Positions 12,001 to 24,117 of a stretch of 64,000 nt of DNA are shown one piece after another (the first letter of the stretch is position 1; each line of letters begins with the position of its first letter). Under the pieces are notes generated by a model. That model saw nothing but the letters and a program-made list of their open reading frames with translations, ran no database searches and was not told the origin of the DNA. The translations under genes were made by a program, and so were the position numbers. Source of the stretch: Cordilura impudica (taxonomy: Eukaryota > Arthropoda > Insecta > Diptera > Scathophagidae); the NCBI GenBank assembly GCA_963682025.1, contig OY821518.1, positions 37,594,559 to 37,658,558 of the forward strand. Direction: 5' to 3'.

Positions 12001-14825
12001 TCTAATCTAATCTAATCTAATCTAATTTAATCTAATCTAATCTAATCTAATCTAATCTAATCTAATCTAATCTAATATAATCTAATCTAATCTAATCTAA
12101 TTTAATCTAATCTAATCTAATCTAATCTAATCTAATCTAATCTAATCTAATCTAATCTAATCTAATCTAATCTAATCTAATCTAATCTAATCTAATCTAA
12201 TCTAATCTAATCTAATCTAATCTAATCTAATCTAATCTAATCTAATCTAATCTAATCTAATCTAATCTAATCTAATCTAATCTAATCTAATCTAATCTAA
12301 TCTAATCTAATCTAATCTAATCTAATCTAATCTAATCTAATCTAATCTAATCTAATCTAATCTAATCTAATCTAATCTAATCTAATCTAATCTAATCTAA
12401 TCTAATCTAATCTAATCTAATCTAATCTAATCTAATCTAATCTAATCTAATCTAATCTAATCTAATCTAATCTAATCTAATCTAATCTAATCTAATCTAA
12501 TCTAATCTAATCTAATCTAATCTAATCTAATCTAATCTAATCTAATCTAATCTAATCTAATCTAATCTAATCTAATCTAATCTAATCTAATCTAATCTAA
12601 TCTAATCTAATCTAATCTAATCTAATCTAATCTAATCTAATCTAATCTAATCTAATCTAATCTAATCTAATCTAATCTAATCTAATCTAATCTAATCTAA
12701 TCTAATCTAATCTAATCTAATCTAATCTAATCTAATCTAATCTAATCTAATCTAATCTAATCTAATCTAATCTAATCTAATCTAATCTAATCTAATCTAA
12801 TCTAATCTAATCTAATCTAATCTAATCTAATCTAATCTAATCTAATCTAATCTAATCTAATCTAATCTAATCTAATCTAATCTAATCTAATCTAATCTAA
12901 TCTAATCTAATCTAATCTAATCTAATCTAATCTAATCTAATCTAATCTAATCTAATCTAATCTAATCTAATCTAATCTAATCTAATCTAATCTAATCTAA
13001 TCTAATCTAATCTAATCTAATCTAATCTAATCTAATCTAATCTAATCTAATCTAATCTAATCTAATCTAATCTAATCTAATCTAATCTAATCTAATCTAA
13101 TCTAATCTAATCTAATCTAATCTAATCTAATCTAATCTAATCTAATCTAATCTAATCTAATCTAATCTAATCTAATCTAATCTAATCTAATCTAATCTAA
13201 TCTAATCTAATCTAATCTAATCTAATCTAATCTAATCTAATCTAATCTAATCTAATCTAATCTAATCTAATCTAATCTAATCTAATCTAATCTAATCTAA
13301 TCTAATCTAATCTAATCTAATCTAATCTAATCTAATCTAATCTAATCTAATCTAATCTAATCTAATCTAATCTAATCTAATCTAATCTAATCTAATCTAA
13401 TCTAATCTAATCTAATCTAATCTAATCTAATCTAATCTAATCTAATCTAATCTAATCTAATCTAATCTAATCTAATCTAATCTAATCTAATCTAATCTAA
13501 TCTAATCTAATCTAATCTAATCTAATCTAATCTAATCTAATCTAATCTAATCTAATCTAATCTAATCTAATCTAATCTAATCTAATCTAATCTAATCTAA
13601 TCTAATCTAATCTAATCTAATCTAATCTAATCTAATCTAATCTAATCTAATCTAATCTAATCTAATCTAATCTAATCTAATCTAATCTAATCTAATCTAA
13701 TCTAATCTAATCTAATCTAATCTAATCTAATCTAATCTAATCTAATCTAATCTAATCTAATCTAATCTAATCTAATCTAATCTAATCTAATCTAATCTAA
13801 TCTAATCTAATCTAATCTAATCTAATCTAATCTAATCTAATCTAATCTAATCTAATCTAATCTAATCTAATCTAATCTAATCTAATCTAATCTAATCTAA
13901 TCTAATCTAATCTAATCTAATCTAATCTAATCTAATCTAATCTAATCTAATCTAATCTAATCTAATCTAATCTAATCTAATCTAATCTAATCTAATCTAA
14001 TCTAATCTAATCTAATCTAATCTAATCTAATCTAATCTAATCTAATCTAATCTAATCTAATCTAATCTAATCTAATCTAATCTAATCTAATCTAATCTAA
14101 TCTAATCTAATCTAATCTAATCTAATCTAATCTAATCTAATCTAATCTAATCTAATCTAATCTAATCTAATCTAATCTAATCTAATCTAATCTAATCTAA
14201 TCTAATCTAATCTAATCTAATCTAATCTAATCTAATCTAATCTAATCTAATCTAATCTAATCTAATCTAATCTAATCTAATCTAATCTAATCTAATCTAA
14301 TCTAATCTAATCTAATCTAATCTAATCTAATCTAATCTAATCTAATCTAATCTAATCTAATCTAATCTAATCTAATCTAATCTAATCTAATCTAATCTAA
14401 TCTAATCTAATCTAATCTAATCTAATCTAATCTAATCTAATCTAATCTAATCTAATCTAATCTAATCTAATCTAATCTAATCTAATCTAATCTAATCTAA
14501 TCTAATCTAATCTAATCTAATCTAATCTAATCTAATCTAATCTAATCTAATCTAATCTAATCTAATCTAATCTAATCTAATCTAATCTAATCTAATCTAA
14601 TCTAATCTAATCTAATCTAATCTAATCTAATCTAATCTAATCTAATCTAATCTAATCTAATCTAATCTAATCTAATCTAATCTAATCTAATCTAATCTAA
14701 TCTAATCTAATCTAATCTAATCTAATCTAATCTAATCTAATCTAATCTAATCTAATCTAATCTAATCTAATCTAATCTAATCTAATCTAATCTAATCTAA
14801 TCTAATCTAATCTAATCTAACCTAA
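12001..14825. repeat. (TCTAA)n pentanucleotide satellite, about 565 units
   Basis: Uninterrupted head-to-tail TCTAA units (TTAGA on the other strand) for about 2.8 kb. Only three internal variant units are seen: TTTAA at 12026, TATAA at 12076 and TTTAA at 12101, all within the first ~105 bp. The remaining ~2.7 kb is identical until a final CCTAA at 14821. The period is 5 bp with no higher-order unit visible. This is not a known dipteran telomere repeat, and both flanks are ordinary AT-rich sequence, so it is an interstitial satellite block. Confidence 0.97.
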
Positions 14826-16615
14826 GCTTTTATAAGTTTTTTTTGTCACTTATTAATTAAAAACTAAATTTATTTTGCACTCTAAGGTCTACTGGCCTTT
14901 AATCTAGAACTTTGAAGATTTTTCTTAAATATTTATTAGCTTTACAGATTTATAGTTTTTAAAAGTTAAAAATCACATAAATAATAGAAAAGGTTTAAAA
15001 GATCACTTGTGTAATTTATTGAAAATATAATTAACGAAAAAGAGGCATGTTGTATATCACACATGGAAAAGGTAATAGTGATGAATAATGACCTCAATTT
15101 TTTCTGCTCAAAATTACATTAGCATGCAATACAAACTTCACAGGCGAAATTTAAAATTCAATTTATAACAACAATATCCTTGTCAGAATATATTTGGTCA
15201 TTCGACTAGGCTACCGCTACCTATCGAACGAGCAAATGAATGCAGCCTTCCATCAAGCTTTGGTGATATAAACTCATGTTTTTTAATTGGCCTCCCTGAA
15301 GATACATCAACTTTAATGTAGCGTATCTAATAGCACTTCAAGTATTAACGACATGACTCCAATATTCTCCAGGCAACAATTGCCAATATATATGTACGGA
15401 AATGTATTGAAAATTTTATATGTACGAGTATGTGCATATTACATACACAAACAAATAGCAATAAAAATGAGCAAATATAGCTCCTGCAGCATATACAGGA
15501 CGATAGTAGGCTCCTTAACAGGTAATTTAAGGAATGAAATCATTAAAAGTGCAAGCGATTTATTTTGTGCTTACAAGGCTATGTGTCAAAATAACTTAAT
15601 AATAAAATTTGTGGTAGATAACAAGAATATTTAATTTATAAAGACCAATCAATATAGGCCTCTTAATGATATAGATAAATAATTAATAAAGAGGTAATAC
15701 CTTCAGATCGCATACACCAATATACCACCAACATTTGGTGATTGGCTTTTATGAAAATTAACGTTGACAACTTGTTGTTTTTTTTTTTTCTTTCTGGTGT
15801 TGTTGTCGTTTTCTACATTTTTTGGTTTGATTTGGTTTGTTGTTGATGATTTTGTTATTTTTCGCTTAAAGTTTTTTTTTTTTTTTTTGGTTTTTGCAAT
15901 GCATAGCAAATAAGTCACGTTCCAGTGACGGTCAACACTTGCAAATGTTAGAGCGTTAGATGGACAGATGTAGAAACAGACAAACAAATTTTTATTAGCC
16001 CATTTGGGGATTAAGCTGCCATTTGCTATGAAATGTCAATCATTGACAGTCAAGTAACGTCACATATCGTCTGCACACGTACGGGCCCCCACCCATAACA
16101 TAATCTGCATATTCGAAACATAAAAGTGTTTCATATGTATGATTGAGTGTTTGTGTGAGTATGCATTTGTATGAGTATGTAAATGATAATATGTAAACAT
16201 TTACAACCGTACATATTTGGTAGTATTTGATTTTTTAGTCGGAGTAAACTTTAATAAATTGCCAGGCAAAACTTTAAAAAAGAATTCCATAGGCGGTTGT
16301 AAAATAAACATTTGAGATGAATATAAAACATGCAATTGTGGGCATTGAAAGAGCAAATTACACTGTACAGCCATTGTGGAGGTTGAGAAATTCCAGGTCA
16401 GGCTGAAAGTTCTAGCTGAGTATAGTAAAATCTTCAACAGATAGGTAGGAAAATCAAATTGGACTAACTTTATCAAATGAAATCTTAAAAAATTTTCAAA
16501 AAAAAAAAAATATATAAATTTTTTTACATTATTTAACCTACAGAACGTATTTATTAGTGGGTGGAAGACATGAACACGTTTGAGTCGTATTTTTAATATT
16601 AAATGAAACATACCT
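14826..16615. other. Unrecognised stretch
   Basis: No element recognised. Contains poly-T/poly-A runs (15780, 15870, 16500) and several chance-like frames (15353-15634 plus, 15703-15987 minus, 16201-16611 minus, the last 136 codons and rich in Phe, Leu and Lys). The GC-richer segment at 16010-16120 is the most promising place for conserved regulatory sequence, but this is not demonstrated. A segment at about 16420-16500 resembles 61055-61180; in both places it precedes a family D Helentron. Confidence 0.3.
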
Positions 16616-16972
16616 CAGCAAGTTTGTACCACCCGCACCACTATTCAGAGGGAATATATCAGTTTATTAAGCCGTTTGTAACTCATCGAAATAAATTCTG
16701 GAGACCACATCAACTATATATATGAATATTCTTGATCCTTATCAAAGGAGAAGTCGATCTGGCGCTGTTCGTCTGTCTATTGAAAACATTCTCCTGCCTG
16801 CAACAGGTTCAATGGGTCGCACTATTTAGGCTTTAAATGTTCGCCATAATCTGCAGCAGTTTGGTATTGAATTTGGAGCCTCTATACCAAATAGGTGAGG
16901 AATGAAGTATGAACCTAAATATGGATGGAGGATACCAGAGATTCGGTACAGCCGAATTTAACATTCTTTCTT
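16616..16972 (+). mobile_element. Helentron/DINE-like family D, short copy
   Basis: Contains landmarks of a second DINE-like family: CCGTTTGTAAC, TCTTGATCCTTATCAAAGG, GAAGTCGATCT and a GTCTGTC run at about 16770, ending with a hairpin-like ATTCGGTACAGCCGAATTT and then CTTTCTTGTT. The layout (5' GTAAC motif, GTCTGTC core, 3' hairpin, CTTGTT end) parallels Drosophila DINE-1 and family C here, but the sequence differs from family C. Confidence 0.55.
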
Positions 16973-17109
16973 GTTTATTCTATTTTTTTTTACATTGATA
17001 TATTAATAAAAGTATTTATTTAAGCCTTATCTAAAATAAGAATGAAATGAGAATAATGAATGATTCTTGAGTTATTGCTAAAAAAACTAAGCAAACAAAC
17101 ATTAATATA
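16973..17109. other. Short AT-rich spacer
   Basis: Nothing recognised. Confidence 0.3.
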
Positions 17110-17700
17110 AGAAAAAAAAATATAATTCTAAAGCAGCCTAAAGGTATGCTAACCAATTTTAGTCAATTCAAAATTCAACACAGGCCTTGCATATTGGAAG
17201 TGCTATAGGCTTTAATTTTTTTAATATTTTTAGTGGGCGTGGTAACTCCCATACAAAGTAAATTTTTATTATCATACATATTGAACACTATGATAGGGAA
17301 GCTTCGCAAATTTTTTGTGATGTCACCTCTTAGTTGGTGTGGCACCTGCCATACAAAGAAATAATTCAATATTAAATATCTCGAGAACTATGACAGGGGC
17401 AGCTTAGCAAATTTTTCTGTGCATATCTATTATTAATATGAGTAGCCGGAAAAAATCGGACCAATGGGCATGGCACCTCCCATACGAAATAATATGTCTT
17501 GTATCTAGAGTACTGTAATAGTGAGAGCCTTGGGACTTTGGGTGACTGCATAAATTTTTCATGTGATTAGTCGAACAAAAATGGGCGTGATAGGAGCAGT
17601 GGGCGTGTCACCGCCCATAAAAAGTAAATATAAAAAGGGAAATCCTTGACACTTTGCACGAGCCCGTCAGTAGTCCGATAAGAATTGGGCGGGATGGAAG
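17110..17700 (+). mobile_element. Helitron-like chimera: A-like head and B-type ~120-bp repeats
   Basis: The first ~70 bp (CCTAAAGGTATGCTAACCAA, then AATTCAACACA) match the reverse complement of the 3' half of family A. The rest is about four tandem ~120-bp units with GTGGGCGTGGCACC-type starts and ATACAAAGTAAATTT landmarks, as in family B. Neither a TC start nor a CTAG end is visible, so this is a fragment or recombinant. The 64-codon frame at 17175-17369 is a reading of the repeats. Confidence 0.55.
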
Positions 17701-19391
17701 TAATAAAACTCCAGATCCTGAGAGAAAGCATAGTTTTATAAAGTAAGCTAAATTTAAGTCAATTGTCCCAATTTACTTATTAATTTGTGGAAACACAACG
17801 CTATTGAAGTGAAAAGTCTAGTTCTAAGACAAAAATCGGTTTTAAGTATAACAAATGCTAAATTCAAAAGATTTTACGGTCTAATTCTATTTCATTGGTC
17901 ACATCTGTATTTATAAAAATGGCAACAGCTGCTGCTGCTCTTGTATGCAGATATATCTTGCTGTATTTAGGACTCCAAGAGTAGCATTGATGATACTCAA
18001 CATTATATCAGGCTCACATCGACATCGTCATCATCATCATCTTCAGCATAAACATCATCTGCATTGATTATGCTATGCTACTAATAATGACTTCAATCGT
18101 TAGAACTGTGCAAACATTTTAAAATAGGTATGAGCCTATTTGCAATTCCCTTCAGTGAAAGGCAAGCATGTATGGTCTGGTCTAGTCTGTTCTGGCAAAA
18201 GGTTTGATTCAAAATTCATTGCCATACACGAGTGCCTTGTGTTTGCCTTTAAATCTCCTCAGCTTTCACTTTTTTTGGGGAGTTGTTACAAACATACAAA
18301 ACTATGTAGAGGTAGTAAAGACTTGATATTTGTGTCCGTATGTCCGTATGTCCGTATATGAAAAATCTAGACACCAGACGACAGGTGGTCATTTGTATGT
18401 TTCGAATTTACAAACTAAACAAAAACATCAATTCTATTTTTCTTTTGACTTTAATTTCTATTGATAGATTTCTGAATAGTGAGGAGATAAATCCTACACT
18501 TATGTGGTGTGGTGAATAACTATTGAATGTGAAAATACTTTTCTCTTGCAGTTTTTTTTTTTTATTGTGACCTTTACTTTGCCCCCTTTTTGTTCACAAA
18601 TTTTGGCCTAATGGTAGTGCCGCATCTAACACATATTGTGACCTATCAAAGTTAGACTTCTGCTGATTGAAGTACATAAGCAAAGTTACCTTTAATCCCC
18701 CTCCGGTTACCAGTTGTACTTTTTGGTCAGGTCATTCATTAATTCCTTCATTGTTTATTGATTTGTGGCAATTTTTCCAATATGCATCAAGTGTTTTTCT
18801 TTTGGTTGCTATTTCAACTTTTAAAAGGTTTATTTGGCATTTTTTTTCTTTTCTGTCAATTCCCTTTTGGACTCTGTGTGATTGACAGGCTTGTAGGTTA
18901 ATTGTTGATGGAGAATTCTTAGTTGTTGAGTTAATTTTAGTTGCTACAAGATGTTATACTGTACAGAATTATTGTATCAAAAAAAAGTTTGTGATAAACA
19001 AAAATTTAAACAGAGTTTTGTTCTGATGCTTGAAACTAAAAAAAATCTTTAACTGATATTGATTTTTTGTTATATCGATTCACTCAGAACCACTATGTGA
19101 TTAACTATGAAATTAAAAAAAAAAATCAAACTTATAATTTGCAATAATTGCGTGACAGATAGCACTGTGAGTAATAATTTCGGTAGCGTACCTGAATCTG
19201 GGTTAAATTCGATAATGTAGCTCAGGAAGACCCAAAAATGGCTTTGAAATGTATAGAACAATATCGGAGAGGATAGTCACAGTAAATTTATTCAGTTATT
19301 AGCCAAACATATTGTGGAGATATCAAAATCATTCTACGTCCACAAAGCTTCCAACTTAGATGCTATGATAGCTGAACTTCCCTCACAAGAA
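17701..19391. other. Unrecognised, less repetitive stretch
   Basis: About 1.7 kb that looks single-copy within the window. Notable are a CATCATCATCAT-type trinucleotide patch (18020-18060), GCTGCTGCTGCT (17930), and a triple GTCCGTAT microsatellite (18335-18358). The open frames at 18140-18361, 18667-18885 and 19070-19261 are short, and I could not recognise any product. Confidence 0.3.
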
Positions 19392-19781
19392 TCTGTAATA
19401 TTAATAGATAAAGCGATTTCTTGTGACCGATGATTTGTTAAACAGTTTTCCCCCGATTTTGACCAAACGTATCTTATTTGAAAGGTATTTCTTTTTAGCT
19501 GTTCACCAGACTTACAGATTTTAAAATTTTTGTGCAGTTATGCTCATTTAAAGTTGCTACTTGCAAATATATAAAATTATACAATTTTAGATTTGCTAAT
19601 GTGTTTGTCAAAAAAAAATTAGTTTGTTTTCTTCATTCACAATAATTCACAAAAATAAAAAGTGTTGAATTGTGAATTGTGTAAAATTTATTAGCATACC
19701 ATAAGGGTCAACAATTTATTAAATGAAAAAATAAAATTTCCTAGAATTAGTACTCGAATTTCGAGGGCTGGAATCTGCTAG
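19392..19781 (+). mobile_element. Helitron-like family A copy, both ends intact
   Basis: A 390-bp complete copy: A|TCTGTAATATTAATAG at the left, CTCGAATTTCGAG hairpin, 12-nt spacer and CTAG|T at 19778-19781. No target duplication is visible and the insertion lies between A and T, as expected for Helitrons. There is no open frame. Confidence 0.85.
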
Positions 19782-20396
19782 TATCTATAGTAATTCAAAT
19801 TTAGACACTCATACAGATAAGGGATTGGTTGTGACTACCGAATTTATTACCCACGGAATTGCAATGATGTTAATAACCGAATTTATGAGCTGATTACAAT
19901 TATAGTTATGTTATCTTAATGTAAGGAAATATTTTATCACAATAGAAAATGGTTAGTTGTTTTTAAATTTCTATTAATACAATCTAATTTTTTTTTTTTT
20001 TAATTTTATAATAATGCGGTTGGCGTATTGTTCTTCTGTACACACACAGAATATAAATTAATTAGGGACACACAATTTATTGCCAACCGAATAGCGTTGA
20101 ACTTAGCAACCGAATTTTGAATTTTATTGTAATAGAAAATTGTTCGCTATTATCAAATTTCCATTGCTACAATTGAACATGCAATTGTTGAACTTTGAAA
20201 CAATTAGGTGGGAGAAATTATTTTTTTCGTATGCAGAGAATATATATGTTATTAGTTGACATTCGAAACATTTTATTAAAGCAACAGAAATAATTGATTG
20301 TCGCAACTGAAAGTTGGATATTATTTTACATACAAAAATTAATCGTTTAAAAAGAATACAATTTAATCATACATAGCAATTTTTTTAAACAGAATA
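19782..20396. other. Unrecognised stretch
   Basis: AT-rich sequence with a loosely repeated pair of segments containing AACCGAATTT and CAATAGAAAAT (about 19840-19960 and 20085-20160). No gene or known element recognised. It directly precedes the TA flanking a mariner. Confidence 0.3.
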
Positions 20397-20566
20397 CGAG
20401 GGCGGTCCGTGATTTTTCGAACTTCCCTTGTTGCTATATGAAATGCAACACTGCTCCCATCAAGTACCACCTGTTAGTAGAATACTGTAAAATTTTGATC
20501 AAGTTCTATCATTTACTTTGCGTTTAACAGCTGTTCAAAACATACAACCTCGTGTTTTTTTTTTTA

Positions 20567-21957
20567 ATGAAAAAAAGTGAATTTCGAGTGTTCATTAAAC
20601 ATTTTTTTTGCGAGAAAAAAAACCTTCAATCAAACCAAGGAAAAGCCTGATAAATACTATGGGGTCTCTGCACCATCGATTGCAATGGTAAACAAGTAAG
20701 AAAATTATAGTCGGTCCAGACCGACCATACGATACCCTATATCATGGTTTAGAAACCCTATCTCTTCGGTCCAACTAACTGGATATAGAAAATAAGCAAA
20801 AACCAAATTTGAGTGGCATTGATATTAATTTTTTTGGCTGCAGATATGAAAAAATTCATATCGGGTGCTATATTTATATGGGGACTAGGTCGAAAAATAA
20901 CCCGATCATGACCATATTTGGTAATCTCACTTATATTTTGAAAAAATATATACAAACCAAATTTGAGAAAAATCTGTGCAATATTTTTGTTTTTTAATAG
21001 ATTTAAGTGAAGATCGGGAAGCAGCTCTATATGGGGCCTATGACTAAGAATAGGGATTATTTTTGGGCTATTGATTAATGAATATAACAAACACATACAA
21101 TCCCAATTTGACTGAGATCTATATGATAATTAGGATCCTATGGCAATTTATGTCGATTTCATAGGGGTCATTTGTATGGGGACTAGGTCTGAACATGGAC
21201 CTAATTTCACCAATTTCAATAGCGTTCATCCTATGGCCGTTAAAAGCTTTTATACGAAATTTCGTCAAAATACATTCATATTTGCGACCTGCAGTTTGAT
21301 TACAAGGTTTACATGGACACACAGACAGGCGGACGGACGGACATCCACAAAACAACAAGTGATTCTGAGCCAATCGGTATAATAAAAGATTTTTGGTAGT
21401 TACAAACAGCAGCACAAAGTCATTATACCCAAACCACATAGCGGTATAGGGTATAAAAAGTGGTTTACTGACTGTCGTTGTGGTCGCACAAATACAAATG
21501 ACGCTGAACGTTCTGGGCAGCCAATTGAGGTCAATACACCCGAAAATGTCGAAAAATCCACGATATGGTGTTGGGCGATAGAAGAGTAAAAGTACTTAAG
21601 ATGTCATAGGCATTTCATATGGCAGTGTGGTTTCGATTTTAAATGATCAGTTGGGTTTGAGAAAGCTGTCAGCAAGATGGGTGCCGCGTTTGCTCTTAAT
21701 TGACCATAAACGTAATCGTGTGACTACTTCAAAAGTCCATGAATTGGGCTTCGAGTTGGTACCTCATCCGCCATATTCTCCGTATTTAGCCCCCAGTGAC
21801 TACTTTCAATTTAAAAACCTAAAGAAATGGCTCGGTGGAAAGAGATTTAGCTCCAACGATGAAATTATTGATCAAATAAATGCCTCGAAAAATCCTATTT
21901 TTTGGAAGGGATACGAAAATTGGAGAAACATTGGACTAAGCGTATTGAGCTAAAAGA
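20567..21957 (+). pseudogene. mariner transposase, disrupted
   Basis: From ATG at 20567 the frame reads MKKSEFRVFIKHFF..., a typical N-terminus of the mellifera/vertumnana-type mariners, until the Helentron enters at 20691. After the insert it resumes as KWFTDC, then a conserved linker (NDAERSGQP near 21500), then GSVVSILNDQLGLRKLSARW and VPRLL. It then jumps straight into the C-terminal block VPHPPYSPYLAPSDYF (about 21760-21810) and FSSNDEI. The central part, including the first catalytic Asp (the DETW-type motif), is deleted; the second motif is degraded (DHKRNR instead of an HDNA-type motif), and the Asp of PSDYF remains. The protein cannot be functional. Confidence 0.8.
20691..21455 (-). 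mobile_element. Helentron/DINE-like family C copy 3, inside mariner
   Basis: Full-length copy in reverse orientation: 3' end CAAGTAAGAAAATTATAG with a slightly mismatched hairpin (GGTCCAGACC centre) at the left, (GGAC)n at about 21330-21345, and the CCACATAGCGGTATAGGGTA 5' end at the right. It splits the mariner reading frame between the codons for N-terminal residues 43-44, so it is younger than the mariner. The frames at 20758-21439 are family readings, not genes. Confidence 0.8.
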
Positions 21958-22329
21958 AGATTATGTTGAAAAACACATTTTTTTTAAACTGTGTTTCATT
22001 CCAAACGTCACGGGCTTATTGTTCCGCCCTCGTAGCTATCATTGATTTAACACGAACAACCTTAGATGCAGCAGAATTAGCCGATTATCAGAATAATCTC
22101 AATAAAAGCGTGTACAATCAGCACCGAACAATAATGCATAGAAAAAACTCAACACTTTGAAAAGCTGTATAAAAACTTCTACTGATATCGTAAACAACAA
22201 CATTAATACACGTTTTATACGACTGCTGTGTTCAAATTAAAAGAATGATTTTCAATTTAAACTTGACGGGCTAATCGATTTTGCTTGTGAGAATATGGCA
22301 AATTTCATGTCAATATCTTCATTCGTTCA

Positions 22330-22860
22330 ATAGTGCCGATCGTTTTTGTAAAAAAATAAAAATGAATTTGCTAACTTTAGCGACGTTTGATGTTGTTGAA
22401 CAAAGAATTTCCATTAAGTTTTATTTTTGAAATGAAATTTTGGGTGCAGAAACGTTAGGAAAGCTTTCTCAAAAAAAATTTAGAAACGGTAGAGTTTCTG
22501 TAAAGCAGAGAAAGTATTGAAGACAAAGAGCGCCCCGCATGGGGTATAACATCAACTGACGATACACGTCAAGGAAAGAAGCTTTGAAGCTGAAAAATCA
22601 TCAGTTGAAAATACAAGATTTTGGTGATGCTGTTAATATTTCAAACGCATCAAATCTCGTTTAGTTCCAAAAACACAATTTTTTTTAACATCGTTACATT
22701 TATATCACTGAAACAATGGTTTCTGAATAGCATAACGAAAGGAAACTCATCATGATTTATGCATCAACGTATCTATGCCTACAACCCCGAAACAAAGACC
22801 AATATTAGAGATTGGTTGGACGATCAACTAGATGAAATAACAACCCATGAACGGTTTTAA
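22330..22860 (+). pseudogene. Older mariner transposase relic
   Basis: Discontinuous pieces read VEQRISIKF (about 22398), ETLGKLSQKKFRNGR (about 22450), SIEDKERPAWGITSTDD (about 22515-22565) and AYNPETKT (about 22780). These correspond in order to the N-terminal helix-turn-helix region, the SVED...GRPSTS linker and the segment after the first catalytic Asp in mariner transposases. Stops and frameshifts lie between every piece. No terminal repeats found. It starts about 300 bp downstream of the other mariner but is a different, much older subfamily. Confidence 0.5.
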
Positions 22861-23510
22861 ATAAATAACCATAGCACACTTTTGCTAAAACAATACTTTA
22901 AAAATAGTTAAAAATCTCTAAATAATAACGAAACTTCAAATCGGTTTGAAATTTGAGATCTGATATGAAGAAGAATAAATTAATTTTATAGGGTTATGCT
23001 ATAATTTTTGTTAACTTATATTTGCTTTTGTTACGTTAATATTCTTTAATTTAATTGCTATTAACATTTGGCCTTTGGAGCTTTAAAAATCTAACACGCT
23101 TTTAAGAGTTGATCAAGAAAAAAATAATAGTGAATACAAATTTTTCTTAGATAAATATCTTAATTTTAAAGGTATTTATATTTGTCCTAAAAGAACGTAA
23201 GGCTCTTAACTTTAAAGAGTATCTTTTCTGAAAATAGTAGATTTTCTTAAACTAGTACCATTTCTGAAAAAAGTACCTTTTAAAAAATAGCTTTACTTAA
23301 AAAGCACCTTCTCTTAAATTACTACAACTTTTTAAAAAATTTATTTTCCCAAAAAAAAGACATTTTCTTAATAAAGTACATTTTCTTAAAAAATAACCTT
23401 TTTTAAAAGAGTACCTTTCTTAAAAATACCCCTTCTTAAAAAGTACCATTCCTTAACAAATTAACGTTGTCAAATAGAAATACATGTTGTTAAAAAGCTT
23501 ACTTTTCTTA

Positions 23511-23876
23511 TCTATAATATTAATAGGCTAGGCGATTTCTTGTGACCGATGTTTTGTTCTACCGTTCTATCCCGATTTTGACCAAACGTATATTATTTGA
23601 AAGGTATCTCTTTTTAATCGTGTTGAAGATTTACAGATTTTTAAATTTTTCCTTTATTTTGAGTAAATTGCATTTAAAGCTGCTACTAATACATGCGTAA
23701 AATTAAACATATGATATGTGTGTTTTATTAAATTTGTTAATGTATTTGTTAATGAGTTTATAATCTTCACTCACAATAACAATAAACCACAAAAGTGTTG
23801 GTTTGTGAATTGGCTAAGTTAAAAAATGAAGCTGCCTAGAAATTGCACTCGAATTGCGAGCGCTGCAATCTGCTAG
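23511..23876 (+). mobile_element. Helitron-like family A copy inside minisatellite
   Basis: A 366-bp full copy with A|TCTATAATATTAATAGGC at the left and CTAG|T at the right. The 3' hairpin is CTCGAATTGCGAG, with one mismatch. It is flanked on both sides by array 1 units, so it inserted after the array formed. Most landmarks match the copies at 43863 and 52284 closely. Confidence 0.85.
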
Positions 23877-24117
23877 TATTAGTAAATTTTCTTAAAAAAT
23901 ACCTTTTTTAAAAAATGTACATTTACTCAAATAAATACATTTTATAAAAAAGTACATTCTCTTAAAAAAGTCCTCTTCTTAAAAAAGAGTATTTTCTTAA
24001 AAAAGTACATTTTGTTAAAAAGTATCTTTTTTAAAAAATTACATTTTATATAAAATATCTTTTCTTAAAAACGAAAATTTTCTTTAAAAAATTAATTTTC
24101 TTAAGAAAGCATTTTTT

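Larger units (their letters stand above)
20397..22032 (+). mobile_element. mariner element, non-autonomous and interrupted
   Basis: The left terminal repeat begins CGAGGGCGGTCCGTGA at 20397 and the right end finishes in CGCCCTCG at 22032, with TA at 20395-20396 and 22033-22034 as the target duplication. Ends, TA target and encoded protein agree with the mariner family. A family C Helentron occupies 20691-21455. Minus that insert the element is about 870 bp, compared with about 1.3 kb for a full mariner, so there is also an internal deletion of several hundred bases. Confidence 0.85.

Noticed and set aside
12001..14825. TCTAA array as a telomere
   Set aside because: TTAGA is not TTAGG, Diptera use other telomere systems, and ordinary sequence with further elements continues on both sides.
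16201..16611. 136-codon minus-strand frame
   Set aside because: Phe/Leu/Lys-rich, runs through poly-A tracts, and has no motif or context supporting a gene.
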